64,000 nucleotides of DNA from SAR324 cluster bacterium. GTDB taxonomy: Bacteria; SAR324; XYD2-FULL-50-16; HCM1. Positions 27,702-36,217 of this stretch are shown here, in pieces; the first letter of the stretch is position 1; the number at the start of each line of letters is the position of its first letter. A program made the translations under genes and the position numbers. A model generated the notes under the pieces. That model made no database searches. It saw only the letters and a list, made by a program, of their open reading frames with translations, and was not told the origin of the DNA. The DNA is taken from the NCBI GenBank assembly GCA_002995645.1, contig PUHO01000005.1, positions 62,159 to 126,158 of the forward strand, read 5' to 3'.

Positions 27702-29732
27702 ATGAAACTGAATACCTATACTGGCACAAGCTATCCTTTTGGTTGTACGAAACAAAACGAATTATACAATTTTAGTCTCTATAGCGCAAAATACTGGGAA
27801 GTTACGTTAGAGATTAATCATAAAGGAGAGAACTTTCTTTTCCCTTTAGATGTAAAGGAAAATAAAACCGGCGATATATGGCATATTGCCATAGATGGAT
27901 TAAGCGAACCTTTTTCTTATCGTTATCTTCTTAGCGGGACCTATGCCGAAAAAACCTATACTGCTATTCCCGTTGCCGACCCCTATTCTCTTTTACTAGA
28001 ATCAAATCAAAAAAACAGCCATTCTCCTTTTACAACTTCGCTTTGGAGTGTTTTTGAAACAAACAATTTTAATTGGGAAGGCGACAAGCCGTTAAACTAT
28101 CCTTTATCTGAATGTATTATTTATGAAATGCACGTGTCTTGTTTTACAAAAGACGATTCAAGTCAAGTAAGGCATAAAGGCACCTTCCAAGCTATAGAAG
28201 AAAAAATTCCATATCTACAAAAGCTAGGTATTACAAGTATAGAGTTAATGCCTGTTTTCTTTTTCAATCCAACAAAGTGGCGACCTGATTCATCTAATAA
28301 AGATATAGTTGACATATGGGGCTACAATCCCTTACATTTTCATATGCCACATACGCCCTATAGTACGGGAAAAGGACTTCAAGTAATACAAGAATTACAA
28401 TCTTTAGTAAAAGCATTACATAAAGCTAAAATAGAAATTATTCTTGACGTTGTTTTTAATCACACCGGTGAATTCTTGGAAAAAGAGTACACAGGTTTAA
28501 ACGCCTTAGCACAAGAAAGCTATTTTATTCTTGATAAAAACAAAGAACATACAAGCCATACCGGTTGTGGTAACACAATACAAGCAAACGATCCGCGGAC
28601 AACAGAGCTACTTATACACGCGCTTCGCTATTGGGTTACAGAAATACATATAGACGGATTTCGTTTTGACCTTGCTTCAAGTTTAACAAGAAACGAATCC
28701 GGCAAACCCATGCCATTTCCGCCTTTCATAGAAGCAGCGGCAAAAGATCCTATATTAGCAAATACAAAATTAATAGCCGAACCTTGGGACGCTGGCAACT
28801 TAAGGCAAACCGGTCTCTTTCCCGCGTTTCATCGCTGGGCAGAATGGAATGATACGTATCGCGATACAATACGTCAATTTATCTTAGGAACACAAGGCAT
28901 ACTCCCTTTAGTTGCTAATTGCTTATCTGGCAACGAAGGCATGTTTGCCCATTCGGCAAGGGACTCTTCTTTTTCTATTAACTTTATCACCTCTCACGAC
29001 GGTTTTACATTATACGATCTTGTTTCCTATACAAATAAGCACAATGAAGCAAACGGAGAAAATAACCAAGACGGAACAAATAATAATTATTCATATAATC
29101 ATTCTATAGAAGGCGAAACAACCGACCTAAAAGTCCAAGCAATACGAAAAAAACAAATCGTTAATATGGCGTGTCTTCTTTTGCTTAGTCTTGGTACGCC
29201 TATGATTCTATTTGGTGATGAAATCGCAAGAACACAAAAAGGAAATAACAATACTTGGAATCAAGATTCAAAATTAACTTGGTTTCCATGGTATCAAATG
29301 GAAGAAAATAAAGACTTACTTTTATTTTGGCAAAAAATGATAGCTTTACGTAAGCAACGTAGTTATTGGAAAGATCCTTCTTTTTTCACAGGAAAAAAAC
29401 AAGGTATATATCATATAGAAGATATTTCATGGCATGGATTAAAGCCTTATACGCCTGATTTCACAAAAGGCAAACCTATGCTAGGCGTGTTATGGACACC
29501 AAGAGGCAAACAAGCAACAAAGAACGAACCTTGCCTTTATATGGCGTGTAATTTTGATATAAAAGAGCAAACCTTTACTCTTCCCGTGCTTCCTATGCCA
29601 GGCAAGTGGTATTGTATTTTACAAACAAACAAAATAGAAGACTTTATACAAAATAAAGAAATCGCCCATTTTACTGCGACTATTACAGTAGAAGAAAAAA
29701 CAATTGTCTTACTTTACTATAAACCGGAGTAA
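27702..29732 (+). CDS. glgX: Glycogen debranching enzyme / isoamylase-type alpha-1,6-glucosidase GlgX
   Basis: GH13 enzyme that hydrolyses alpha-1,6 branches of limit dextrins. The 676 residues contain an N-terminal CBM48-like domain (about 1-120) and the catalytic barrel with the four GH13 regions: DVVFNHTGE, GFRFDLAS (nucleophile Asp), AEPWDAG (acid/base Glu) and FITSHDGFTL. The NEANGENNQDGTNNNYSYN loop and GDEIARTQKGNNN are GlgX-specific features. No other glycogen gene is in the window. An overlap-free 13-bp gap follows prmA. Confidence 0.94.
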   Translation: MKLNTYTGTSYPFGCTKQNELYNFSLYSAKYWEVTLEINHKGENFLFPLDVKENKTGDIWHIAIDGLSEPFSYRYLLSGTYAEKTYTAIPVADPYSLLLESNQKNSHSPFTTSLWSVFETNNFNWEGDKPLNYPLSECIIYEMHVSCFTKDDSSQVRHKGTFQAIEEKIPYLQKLGITSIELMPVFFFNPTKWRPDSSNKDIVDIWGYNPLHFHMPHTPYSTGKGLQVIQELQSLVKALHKAKIEIILDVVFNHTGEFLEKEYTGLNALAQESYFILDKNKEHTSHTGCGNTIQANDPRTTELLIHALRYWVTEIHIDGFRFDLASSLTRNESGKPMPFPPFIEAAAKDPILANTKLIAEPWDAGNLRQTGLFPAFHRWAEWNDTYRDTIRQFILGTQGILPLVANCLSGNEGMFAHSARDSSFSINFITSHDGFTLYDLVSYTNKHNEANGENNQDGTNNNYSYNHSIEGETTDLKVQAIRKKQIVNMACLLLLSLGTPMILFGDEIARTQKGNNNTWNQDSKLTWFPWYQMEENKDLLLFWQKMIALRKQRSYWKDPSFFTGKKQGIYHIEDISWHGLKPYTPDFTKGKPMLGVLWTPRGKQATKNEPCLYMACNFDIKEQTFTLPVLPMPGKWYCILQTNKIEDFIQNKEIAHFTATITVEEKTIVLLYYKPE

Positions 29733-29734
29733 GA

Positions 29735-29899
29735 CTATTTTTCTGTTGTGTCTTTACGTTTATCTACTTTAAAATATTGCACTATATGAGCTAAAACAGA
29801 CAGACTAAGAAAAGGACCCCATAATAAAGGCACAGTAAACAGAGCAATTACAATAATCAGCGCAACAAAAGGAAGGCAAGCTAAAAGAATAGTATACAT
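29735..29899 (-). CDS. Small hypothetical membrane protein, 54 aa
   Basis: Short minus-strand frame ending 3 bp after the glgX stop. The translation starts MYTILLACLPFVALIIVIAL and continues with a second hydrophobic stretch, then ends hydrophilic (KVDKRKDTTEK). One long or two short membrane segments are predicted, with the basic tail in the cytoplasm. No clear ribosome site is seen. Hydrophobicity plus a charged tail argues for a real microprotein, but no family is recognised. Confidence 0.45.
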   Translation of the reverse strand: MYTILLACLPFVALIIVIALFTVPLLWGPFLSLSVLAHIVQYFKVDKRKDTTEK

Positions 29900-30001
29900 A
29901 GATCTAAGAAAAAAAGTGTATTCATACTATAGTTTAATTTCACTTTACTACAAACTTAATTGTAATAGCAATATTTTATTTAGTTTTTACATACTGTTTT
30001 A

Positions 30002-30030
30002 TTGCAAAACAATGTATTTTTAGTTATAAT
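30002..30030 (+). promoter_or_regulatory. Sigma-70-type promoter for thrH-metH
   Basis: TTGCAA, 17-bp spacer, perfect TATAAT, about 56 bp before the thrH ATG at 30087. Confidence 0.6.
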
Positions 30031-30086
30031 TTTTTTTAATATTAAAATAAACCCACCTTATTTAACCATTACTCCTTAATCAAATA

Positions 30087-30710
30087 ATGAATATAGCCTG
30101 TTTAGACCTAGAAGGTGTTTTACTTCCTGAAATATGGCAAGAAGTAGCTAAAGTAACAAATATAGACGAATTAAAATTAACAACAAGAGATATACAAGAC
30201 TATGACGAATTAATGCAATATCGTCTTAATTTATTAAAAAAACATAACCTTAGTTTATTAGATATACAAAAAGTTATCCAAACGCTAGAACCGCTGCAAG
30301 GTGCCGAAGCTTTTCTTTCTTGGTTAACTTCACAAACGCAAGTTATTATTTTATCCGACACATTTATTGAGTTTGTCCAACCTTTATTACCTAAACTAAA
30401 CAACCCTACTATTTTTTGTCATAATCTAGAAGTGAACAAAGCTAATCAAATTACAGGCTACAAACTTCGTTTGCCCAATCATAAACAAAAAGCAGTGGAA
30501 GCTTTTCATTCTCTTAATTTCACAACAATCGCAACAGGCGATTCGTTTAATGATACTAATATGCTACAATCTGCCCATTTTGGTATTTTCTTTTGTCCTT
30601 CGCAAAAAACGATAAATGCTTTTCCTTCCATTCCAATAGCTCATAACTATGATGAATTAAAGCAAGCTTTTGCAACGCAACTAGCATTACAAAATACATC
30701 TTCTATATAA
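30087..30710 (+). CDS. thrH: Phosphoserine phosphatase / homoserine phosphotransferase ThrH
   Basis: HAD-superfamily enzyme that dephosphorylates phosphoserine and can move the phosphate to homoserine. The sequence follows the Pseudomonas ThrH pattern along its whole 207 residues. The nucleophile motif is the unusual CLDLEGVLLPEIW; then TTRDIQDYDELM, the Ser/Thr motif VIILSDTF, and the C-terminal ATGDSFNDTNML metal site. It lies 26 bp before metH, giving a two-gene amino-acid operon. No clear ribosome site precedes the ATG. The assignment is firm as a ThrH-type protein; which activity dominates is not visible. Confidence 0.92.
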   Translation: MNIACLDLEGVLLPEIWQEVAKVTNIDELKLTTRDIQDYDELMQYRLNLLKKHNLSLLDIQKVIQTLEPLQGAEAFLSWLTSQTQVIILSDTFIEFVQPLLPKLNNPTIFCHNLEVNKANQITGYKLRLPNHKQKAVEAFHSLNFTTIATGDSFNDTNMLQSAHFGIFFCPSQKTINAFPSIPIAHNYDELKQAFATQLALQNTSSI

Positions 30711-30736
30711 ATATTATTTTACATTTTTCATAAAAT

Positions 30737-33700
30737 ATGACTCAACCTAGTTTTTTAGACTGTATTAAATCCTCTACGTTACTACTTGACGGAGCCATGG
30801 GCACTATGATTCAAAACTTGAATCTAACGGCGCAAGCCTATGGCGGTGAAAAGTTTGAAATGCTAGCTGATTTACTAAGCTTGTCTAGAAAAAAGGAAAT
30901 AGAAGCAATTCACTATGCTTATTTTGAAGCTGGCGCTAATGCCGTAGAAACTAATACGTTTGGCGCTAACAAACTCAGACTAGAAGAGTTTGACTTTACG
31001 CAACTAGACGTAAGCAACTTCCCTAAAGAACTAGATACAAATGATATTCATTCTATTGTGTCTTTGCTTAACGTTCGTTCCGTTCAAATTGCAAAGCAAG
31101 CTTTAACAAAATATAAACAAACAAAAGAATATGACGGACGTCCTTTGTTTATATTAGGAAGTGTCGGTCCGTCTAATTATATTCTTTCTAGTACGCAAGC
31201 CGACTTAAAAAAGGCAACGTTTGCCCAAATAGAAGAAAACTTTTTTGAACAGACTCTAGCGTTAACACAAGCCGGCGCAGATGCTATTTTACTTGAAACA
31301 CAACAAGACGCACTAGAATTGAAAGCCGCTATTTTTGGCGTAAAAAAAGCTTTTGAGGCAAGTAATATTACATTACCGATTATTGCGCAAGTAACGGTTA
31401 ACGAGTTTGCTTGTATGCAACTTTTTAACACTGAGCTACTAGCTGCCATTACGACCGTTGCGTCTTTGCCTATTGATATGTTTGGCATTAACTGTTCTAT
31501 TGGACCAAAACAAATGGTATCGTTTGTTAAATTGATTTCTGAATACTGTCCTATTCCCTTTTCTGTTATCCCTAATGCCGGCATGCCTAAACTAGAAAAC
31601 GGACAAACTATATTTGACGTTCCAAAAGAAGAGTTTAGCGAAATTGTGGCAAGCTTTTCCACAAAATACGGAGCTAGCCTTGTTGGCGGTTGTTGCGGAA
31701 GCTCGCCTGAGTATATACGTTTATTAGCTTTACAATTAAAAGACACAGTCAGAGCAGAACGTCATATTAAAGAAACAGTGTTTGTTAGCGGTCCTCAATA
31801 TGCTATTCCTTTAGATAGTACGGACAGCTTAATTCAAATTGGCGAACGACTGAATATACGCGGTTCCAAAAAAGTACGACTTGCCACAGAAAACGACGAT
31901 GCAATCGACCATAGTGTACTTGAAGAAGTTATTCAAGAACAAATTAATGATTTAGGAATAAAAATCATTGATGTTTGTATGGATTCGAATCAAATTGACA
32001 CAACAAAAACACTCTGCTCAGTTATAGAAAATCAAACTTACGATTTTACCGGCGCTATGTGTATTGATTCATTTGATATAGAAGCGTTAGCACAAGCCAT
32101 TTCATACTATCCCGGACGTCCTATTATTAACTCTATTTCTTTAGAAGAAGCAAGCAAAGGCGTTTCTAAAATAGATGCTATTCTCCAAGAAACGGCGCAA
32201 CACCAGCCTATATATATTGCCTTAACAACAGACGGAGAAGGTCCGGCAATAACAGCAAAAAAGAAAGTAGAACTAGCAGAACAAATTATTACAAAGGCAA
32301 AAGAATATCATATTAATCCTAATCAAATTTTAATTGACGTTAATGCGTTTCCTATTGGAACGGAAACAGATCCTAACATGAACTTTGCCGTTGAATCACT
32401 TAACGCCATTGGTCCTATTAAAGCATTGGCAAAAGGCTTAAAAACAACAATCGGCATTGGCAATTTAACAAACGGTTTAGCCAAAAAACCGTATATGAGA
32501 AAAATTCTTACTTCTGTGTTTTTACACGAAGCAACGCAAAGAGGGCTAGACGCCGCCATCATTAATCCTAATCATTATGCACCTGTAAGTAGCTTTGAAC
32601 CAAACGACGTTACTTTAGCAAATAAAGTTATCTTTGAAAAAGATATGGACGCCTTTGCTGAACTAGAATCTATCGCATTAGCAAAAAAAGGAGTCAAGCT
32701 TACTAAGAAAAATACATATGAAGAGCTTTCTATAGAAGAAAGTATCCGCCAAAAAATCAAAGACGGATATAAACATAAACAAGAAGGCGTTGTAGAATAT
32801 AATAATAAACAATACAGCTACAGCGATTCTATTATTATCTCCGTTGTTTCTCTGCTTCATAAAGATATTAAACCGTTAGATATTATTAACGACCATTTAA
32901 TGCTCGCTATGAACGAGCTAGGCGATGATTTTGCGCTTGGTAACGTTTCTTTACCGCATCTTCTTAAATCGGCGGATATAATGAAACAAATAATGTCTTT
33001 CCTAGAAGAGATTATGAAAGAAGGAAAGGATTCAAAACAAACAAAAAAAGCAAAAATTGTATTAGGAACTATGTACCAAGACGTACATAGTATAGGAAAA
33101 GACTTAGTTAAAACTTTATTTCAAAACTACGGATATGAAGTAATAGATTTAGGAGTACAAGTAGAACCGGAAAGATTCGTACAAACGGCAATTAAAGAAT
33201 CAGCCGATGCTATTGGCATGTCCGCTTTATTAGTACAAACTTCAAATCATATGACAAAAGTAGCGCAGCTATGTCGTGAAAATAATTTAAATATTCCTTT
33301 ATTAATAGGCGGGGCACCGGTTAATCATAAACACGCCGCTTTTGTTAGCCGTGAACTTTCTGAAGACAAAACAATTAATCCTCTTGTTTTTTATAGCGCT
33401 TCTGCCATGACTGGCGTAACTATTATGAATCAATTTTGTAATGAAACGACAAGAAAAAAGTTACTAGAAGCAAATAAAATAAAATTAGAATCAACACAAC
33501 AAAGGAACACAAAGCAAAAAGAAAAAACAAGTCTATTACTTGAAAACTTGCCTAAAAGAACAGTAGACACAACGTTGCTACCTAAAATTAAAATACAACT
33601 TCCATGGGAGCAAAACTATCAATTTAAACCGACTCAATTTATAGATTTCATTAATCGTAAAAATTTATTTAGCCTCAATTGGCGATACGGTTCTCAAGCA

Positions 33701-34297
33701 ACTAGAAAAAGCAGACAAATTACCGATGCGGAACTAGAAGAAAAACTACTTTCTTTACTAACGTTAGCAGAGCAAAAAAATTATTTTTCTATACAAGGTA
33801 TTTGCGGGATCTTTCCTTGTCGTAAAGAAGGAAGTAGCCTTTTTATTTATAATGAAAAGACAAAAAAAGAAGAAGAAATACCGTTCTCTTATATTATTGG
33901 CGGCACAAAACAAGATATTTTTACAGTTGCCGACTATTTTGCAAAACAAGGATATATTGGCATACAACTAGCGACTGCCGGCGACCTGACACAGGCAATT
34001 AAAGAACTAGAAGCCGATATGGAAACAGTTTGGTTACTACAAGGTTTAGCTAATCGTATAGCAGAAGATACGGCGAATTTTCTTACTAAGCAACTAGAAA
34101 AAACCTGCAATAGTAATCATGCTTTTTTGCGCTATTCTCCGGGATATCCATCTATGCCTAATTTAGAATATAATCACCTTATAGTTTCTATTTTTCAAAA
34201 TCCAATCAACGTAGAAACAACGGAAGGCGGCGAATTCAATCCAACTTGTTCGACCGGGGCTTTTGTCAGTTTCCATCCTAACGCTAGCTATTCGTAA
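30737..34297 (+). CDS. metH: Cobalamin-dependent methionine synthase
   Basis: Transfers the methyl group of methyl-tetrahydrofolate to homocysteine through cobalamin. All four modules are present in 1186 residues: the homocysteine domain (about 1-340, DGAMGTM, NCSIGP and the zinc cysteines of GGCCGSS), the pterin domain (about 355-620, IGERLNIRGSKK), the cap and B12 domains (about 655-900, with cobalt-ligand His in DVHSIGKD) and the SAM-binding reactivation domain (about 930-1186, RYSPGYPSMP and TEGGEFNPTCSTGAF). The length is slightly below the 1227 of E. coli. The organism therefore needs cobalamin; no cobalamin riboswitch was recognised upstream. Confidence 0.96.
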   Translation: MTQPSFLDCIKSSTLLLDGAMGTMIQNLNLTAQAYGGEKFEMLADLLSLSRKKEIEAIHYAYFEAGANAVETNTFGANKLRLEEFDFTQLDVSNFPKELDTNDIHSIVSLLNVRSVQIAKQALTKYKQTKEYDGRPLFILGSVGPSNYILSSTQADLKKATFAQIEENFFEQTLALTQAGADAILLETQQDALELKAAIFGVKKAFEASNITLPIIAQVTVNEFACMQLFNTELLAAITTVASLPIDMFGINCSIGPKQMVSFVKLISEYCPIPFSVIPNAGMPKLENGQTIFDVPKEEFSEIVASFSTKYGASLVGGCCGSSPEYIRLLALQLKDTVRAERHIKETVFVSGPQYAIPLDSTDSLIQIGERLNIRGSKKVRLATENDDAIDHSVLEEVIQEQINDLGIKIIDVCMDSNQIDTTKTLCSVIENQTYDFTGAMCIDSFDIEALAQAISYYPGRPIINSISLEEASKGVSKIDAILQETAQHQPIYIALTTDGEGPAITAKKKVELAEQIITKAKEYHINPNQILIDVNAFPIGTETDPNMNFAVESLNAIGPIKALAKGLKTTIGIGNLTNGLAKKPYMRKILTSVFLHEATQRGLDAAIINPNHYAPVSSFEPNDVTLANKVIFEKDMDAFAELESIALAKKGVKLTKKNTYEELSIEESIRQKIKDGYKHKQEGVVEYNNKQYSYSDSIIISVVSLLHKDIKPLDIINDHLMLAMNELGDDFALGNVSLPHLLKSADIMKQIMSFLEEIMKEGKDSKQTKKAKIVLGTMYQDVHSIGKDLVKTLFQNYGYEVIDLGVQVEPERFVQTAIKESADAIGMSALLVQTSNHMTKVAQLCRENNLNIPLLIGGAPVNHKHAAFVSRELSEDKTINPLVFYSASAMTGVTIMNQFCNETTRKKLLEANKIKLESTQQRNTKQKEKTSLLLENLPKRTVDTTLLPKIKIQLPWEQNYQFKPTQFIDFINRKNLFSLNWRYGSQATRKSRQITDAELEEKLLSLLTLAEQKNYFSIQGICGIFPCRKEGSSLFIYNEKTKKEEEIPFSYIIGGTKQDIFTVADYFAKQGYIGIQLATAGDLTQAIKELEADMETVWLLQGLANRIAEDTANFLTKQLEKTCNSNHAFLRYSPGYPSMPNLEYNHLIVSIFQNPINVETTEGGEFNPTCSTGAFVSFHPNASYS

Positions 34298-34303
34298 GCT
34301 TTA

Positions 34304-34900
34304 TTATAGCGGGGGATTGCCCAAATAATGATCACGAAAATAATTTATTATCTCGTGTAACTGTTCTTGTATTGCTATGAGCTCTATATTAGAATCGTTC
34401 GCTTTATTTACTTTTATCTTTTGTGCAATTATCTTGCTTAAAGTCAAAAGTTGTTCGTTCTCTTTTTTTACACCAGAATACAAAGTTTGATATTGTCTTG
34501 TTAACAAACTACTTTGCGTTAAAGCAAAAATGCGACTACGTAAATTTGACCAATCAACAATAGGTTTAGCAATATAATGCATTGCTCCTTCCAAAAAAGC
34601 TTTATTTTTATTCGCCTGCTCTTGGTTACTTGTAATAAACATAAAATAAAACGCCGGGCTTGTAGGTTTATATAAATTCAACCTTTCTAATAGCTCAAAA
34701 CCGTTAATAACGTCCGTTTTCAACTCAGAGAGAATAACTAAAGGCGCATATTTTTTAAATAATTGAAAACCTTCTTTAATTGTTTTTGCACTTAGTAGCG
34801 TAAAACCCCAATCTTGGAAATGAGATTGCATTACATCATGAAAGGCTTGATTTTCATCAAATAATAGTATATATTTAATATTATCTTGTAATTGATTCAT
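34304..34900 (-). CDS. Receiver-domain protein lacking the phospho-acceptor aspartate
   Basis: A 198-residue protein with an N-terminal CheY-like receiver (about 8-130) and a helical C-terminal tail of 60 residues with no DNA-binding motif. The acidic-pocket residue D15-E16 (LLFDENQ), the Thr/Ser switch (MFITSNQ) and the conserved lysine (AKPI) remain. The position that normally accepts phosphate reads VILSEL, with Ser58 where Asp is expected. It is probably an atypical, phosphorylation-independent regulator. It stops 7 bp from metH, which runs convergently. No histidine kinase is adjacent. Confidence 0.8.
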   Translation of the reverse strand: MNQLQDNIKYILLFDENQAFHDVMQSHFQDWGFTLLSAKTIKEGFQLFKKYAPLVILSELKTDVINGFELLERLNLYKPTSPAFYFMFITSNQEQANKNKAFLEGAMHYIAKPIVDWSNLRSRIFALTQSSLLTRQYQTLYSGVKKENEQLLTLSKIIAQKIKVNKANDSNIELIAIQEQLHEIINYFRDHYLGNPPL

Positions 34901-35007
34901 TGATAAACTTAAAAATAATTTTTATATTGTTTTTGCATAATAATGCATTATATCATATTGTTTTAACAAAGAGTTAAAAATTATTATAAAAAAAAGTAAT
35001 TTTTTAT

Positions 35008-35036
35008 TTGACAAACGAAAATAAACAATATATTAT
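35008..35036 (+). promoter_or_regulatory. Near-consensus sigma-70 promoter of the tRNA-infC transcript
   Basis: TTGACA, exact 17-bp spacer, TATTAT, about 42 bp before the first tRNA. The discriminator is AT-rich, so it lacks the GC-rich box of a typical stringent promoter. Confidence 0.75.
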
Positions 35037-35077
35037 CTAAAAATAAAGTAAAAAAACAATAGCACTTTATATCAAGT

Positions 35078-35155
35078 GGGGCCAGTAGCTCAGCTGGTTA
35101 GAGTACATCCCTGATAAGGATGGGGTCGGTGGTTCGAGTCCACCTTGGCCCACCA
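35078..35155 (+). tRNA. tRNA-Ile (anticodon GAT)
   Basis: Full cloverleaf. The acceptor GGGCCAG pairs with TTGGCCC (one G-T pair). The anticodon arm is CATCC-ctGATaa-GGATG with the anticodon at 35113-35115. The T arm contains GGTTCGAGTCC. A 3' CCA is encoded. The neighbouring tRNA-Ala makes the pair usually found in rRNA spacers, but no rRNA flanks it here. Confidence 0.96.
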
Positions 35156-35187
35156 TAAGGGGCTTTTGTTATTTAAGTTATGTTGTT

Positions 35188-35263
35188 GGGGGATTAGCTC
35201 AGCTGGGAGAGCACCTGCTTTGCAAGCAGGGGGTCAACGGTTCGATCCCGTTATCCTCCACCA
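35188..35263 (+). tRNA. tRNA-Ala (anticodon TGC)
   Basis: Full cloverleaf of 76 bases with acceptor GGGGGAT / ATCCTCC, anticodon TGC at 35221-35223 inside CTGCT-ttTGCaa-AGCAG, T arm GGTTCGATCCC and encoded CCA. It lies 32 bp after tRNA-Ile, on the same transcript. Confidence 0.96.
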
Positions 35264-35290
35264 TTATCTCTAACTCTATAATTACAGTGC

Positions 35291-35363
35291 AGGTGCGTAG
35301 CTCAGCTGGGAGAGTACTACCTCGACACGGTAGTGGTCGGCGGTTCGATCCCGCCCGTACCTA
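35291..35363 (+). tRNA. tRNA-Val (anticodon GAC), no encoded CCA
   Basis: Acceptor AGGTGCG pairs with CGTACCT. The anticodon arm is CTACC-tcGACac-GGTAG with the anticodon at 35324-35326. The T arm is GGCGG-TTCGATC-CCGCC. The discriminator A is followed by TATATT, so CCA must be added after transcription, unlike the two tRNAs upstream. infC starts 42 bp later. Confidence 0.94.
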
Positions 35364-35394
35364 TATTATACCCTCTTTTATATTTGTTTTGAAT

Positions 35395-35399
35395 AGGAG
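35395..35399 (+). promoter_or_regulatory. Ribosome binding site that fixes the infC start
   Basis: AGGAG lies six bases before the ATA at 35406. An in-frame TAA at 35400-35402 rules out any earlier start, so this site points to a non-AUG initiation codon. Confidence 0.75.
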
Positions 35400-35405
35400 T
35401 AACTT

Positions 35406-35954
35406 ATAGTTATACAACGTAAAAGAATTGTACAAAAAACTAATTCACTTAATACGAGAGTAAACAACGAAATCTCTGCTAAAGAAGTTCGTATTATTAA
35501 TCAAGATGGAGAACAACTTGGCATTGTTGCTATTGCTAAGGCTCTTGAATTAGCTGAAGAAGCCGGGCTTGACCTTGTTGAGGTTAGTGAAAAATCGGTT
35601 CCTCCCGTATGTCGTATAATGGATTTTGGTAAATTTAAATACCAACATCAAAAAAAACAACAAGAGGCTAAGAAAAAGCAAACTGTTATTAAATTAAAAG
35701 AAATTAAACTTCGTCCTAGAACGGAAGATCATGATTTTAATTTTAAAATAACTCATGCTAAACAATTTCTTGCCGACGGTAATAAAGTAAAAGTTACAGT
35801 TCAGTATAGAGGAAGGGAACTTGCTTATACATATCTTGGTATTGCTTTGCTAGAAAAATTCAAAGAACAACTTAAAGATATTAGCGAAGTGGAAACAGAA
35901 CCAAAAGCAGAAGGGAAAACAACTCAAATGATATTAGCGCCAAGTAAGGTTTAA
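35406..35954 (+). CDS. infC: Translation initiation factor IF-3, AUA start codon
   Basis: IF-3 binds the 30S subunit and rejects non-canonical start codons. Conserved IF-3 sequence begins well before the first ATG at 35619: NTRVNNEISAKEVRIINQDG, then GEQLGIVAIAKALELAEEAG and PPVCRIMDFGKFKYQ. An in-frame stop at 35400-35402 and no ATG, GTG or TTG in the N-terminal region leave ATA at 35406 as the best start, six bases after AGGAG, giving 182 residues. Non-AUG starts (usually AUU) on infC are known to support autoregulation by IF-3. rpmI and rplT follow in the usual order. Confidence 0.93.
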   Translation: MVIQRKRIVQKTNSLNTRVNNEISAKEVRIINQDGEQLGIVAIAKALELAEEAGLDLVEVSEKSVPPVCRIMDFGKFKYQHQKKQQEAKKKQTVIKLKEIKLRPRTEDHDFNFKITHAKQFLADGNKVKVTVQYRGRELAYTYLGIALLEKFKEQLKDISEVETEPKAEGKTTQMILAPSKV

Positions 35955-35988
35955 TATCTATCAGTTTTTATTTTAACAGGAATTTATC

Positions 35989-36192
35989 ATGGCGAAATAT
36001 AAATTAAAAACAAAAAGCTCAGCTAAGAAACGTTTTAAATTCACAGGTACAGGAAAAATAAAGCGTAAAAAGGCATATTTACGCCATATTCTAACTAAAA
36101 AATCACCTGGTTCAAAACGTAATTTACGTCAAGCCGGTCTTATTTCAGATGTAGATAGCGCTTCTATTAAGCGTATGATGCCTTATCGTTAA
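35989..36192 (+). CDS. rpmI: 50S ribosomal protein L35
   Basis: A 67-residue basic ribosomal protein with the family pattern KLKTKSSAKKRFKFTGTGKI and KKSPGSKRNLRQ. The ATG follows AACAGGAATTTATC, an acceptable ribosome site. It is the middle gene of infC-rpmI-rplT. Confidence 0.97.
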   Translation: MAKYKLKTKSSAKKRFKFTGTGKIKRKKAYLRHILTKKSPGSKRNLRQAGLISDVDSASIKRMMPYR

Positions 36193-36217
36193 CCTAATAT
36201 TTTATCTAGAGGTATTT

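Noticed and set aside
29733..30086. Cobalamin riboswitch controlling thrH-metH
   Set aside because: The interval is short, AT-rich and lacks the conserved B12-box-like sequence.
30737..33967. Minus-strand frames inside metH
   Set aside because: Shadows of a highly conserved coding gene.
35619..35954. IF-3 starting at the first ATG (111 residues)
   Set aside because: Conserved IF-3 N-terminal sequence is present upstream in the same frame, so this would remove most of the N-domain.
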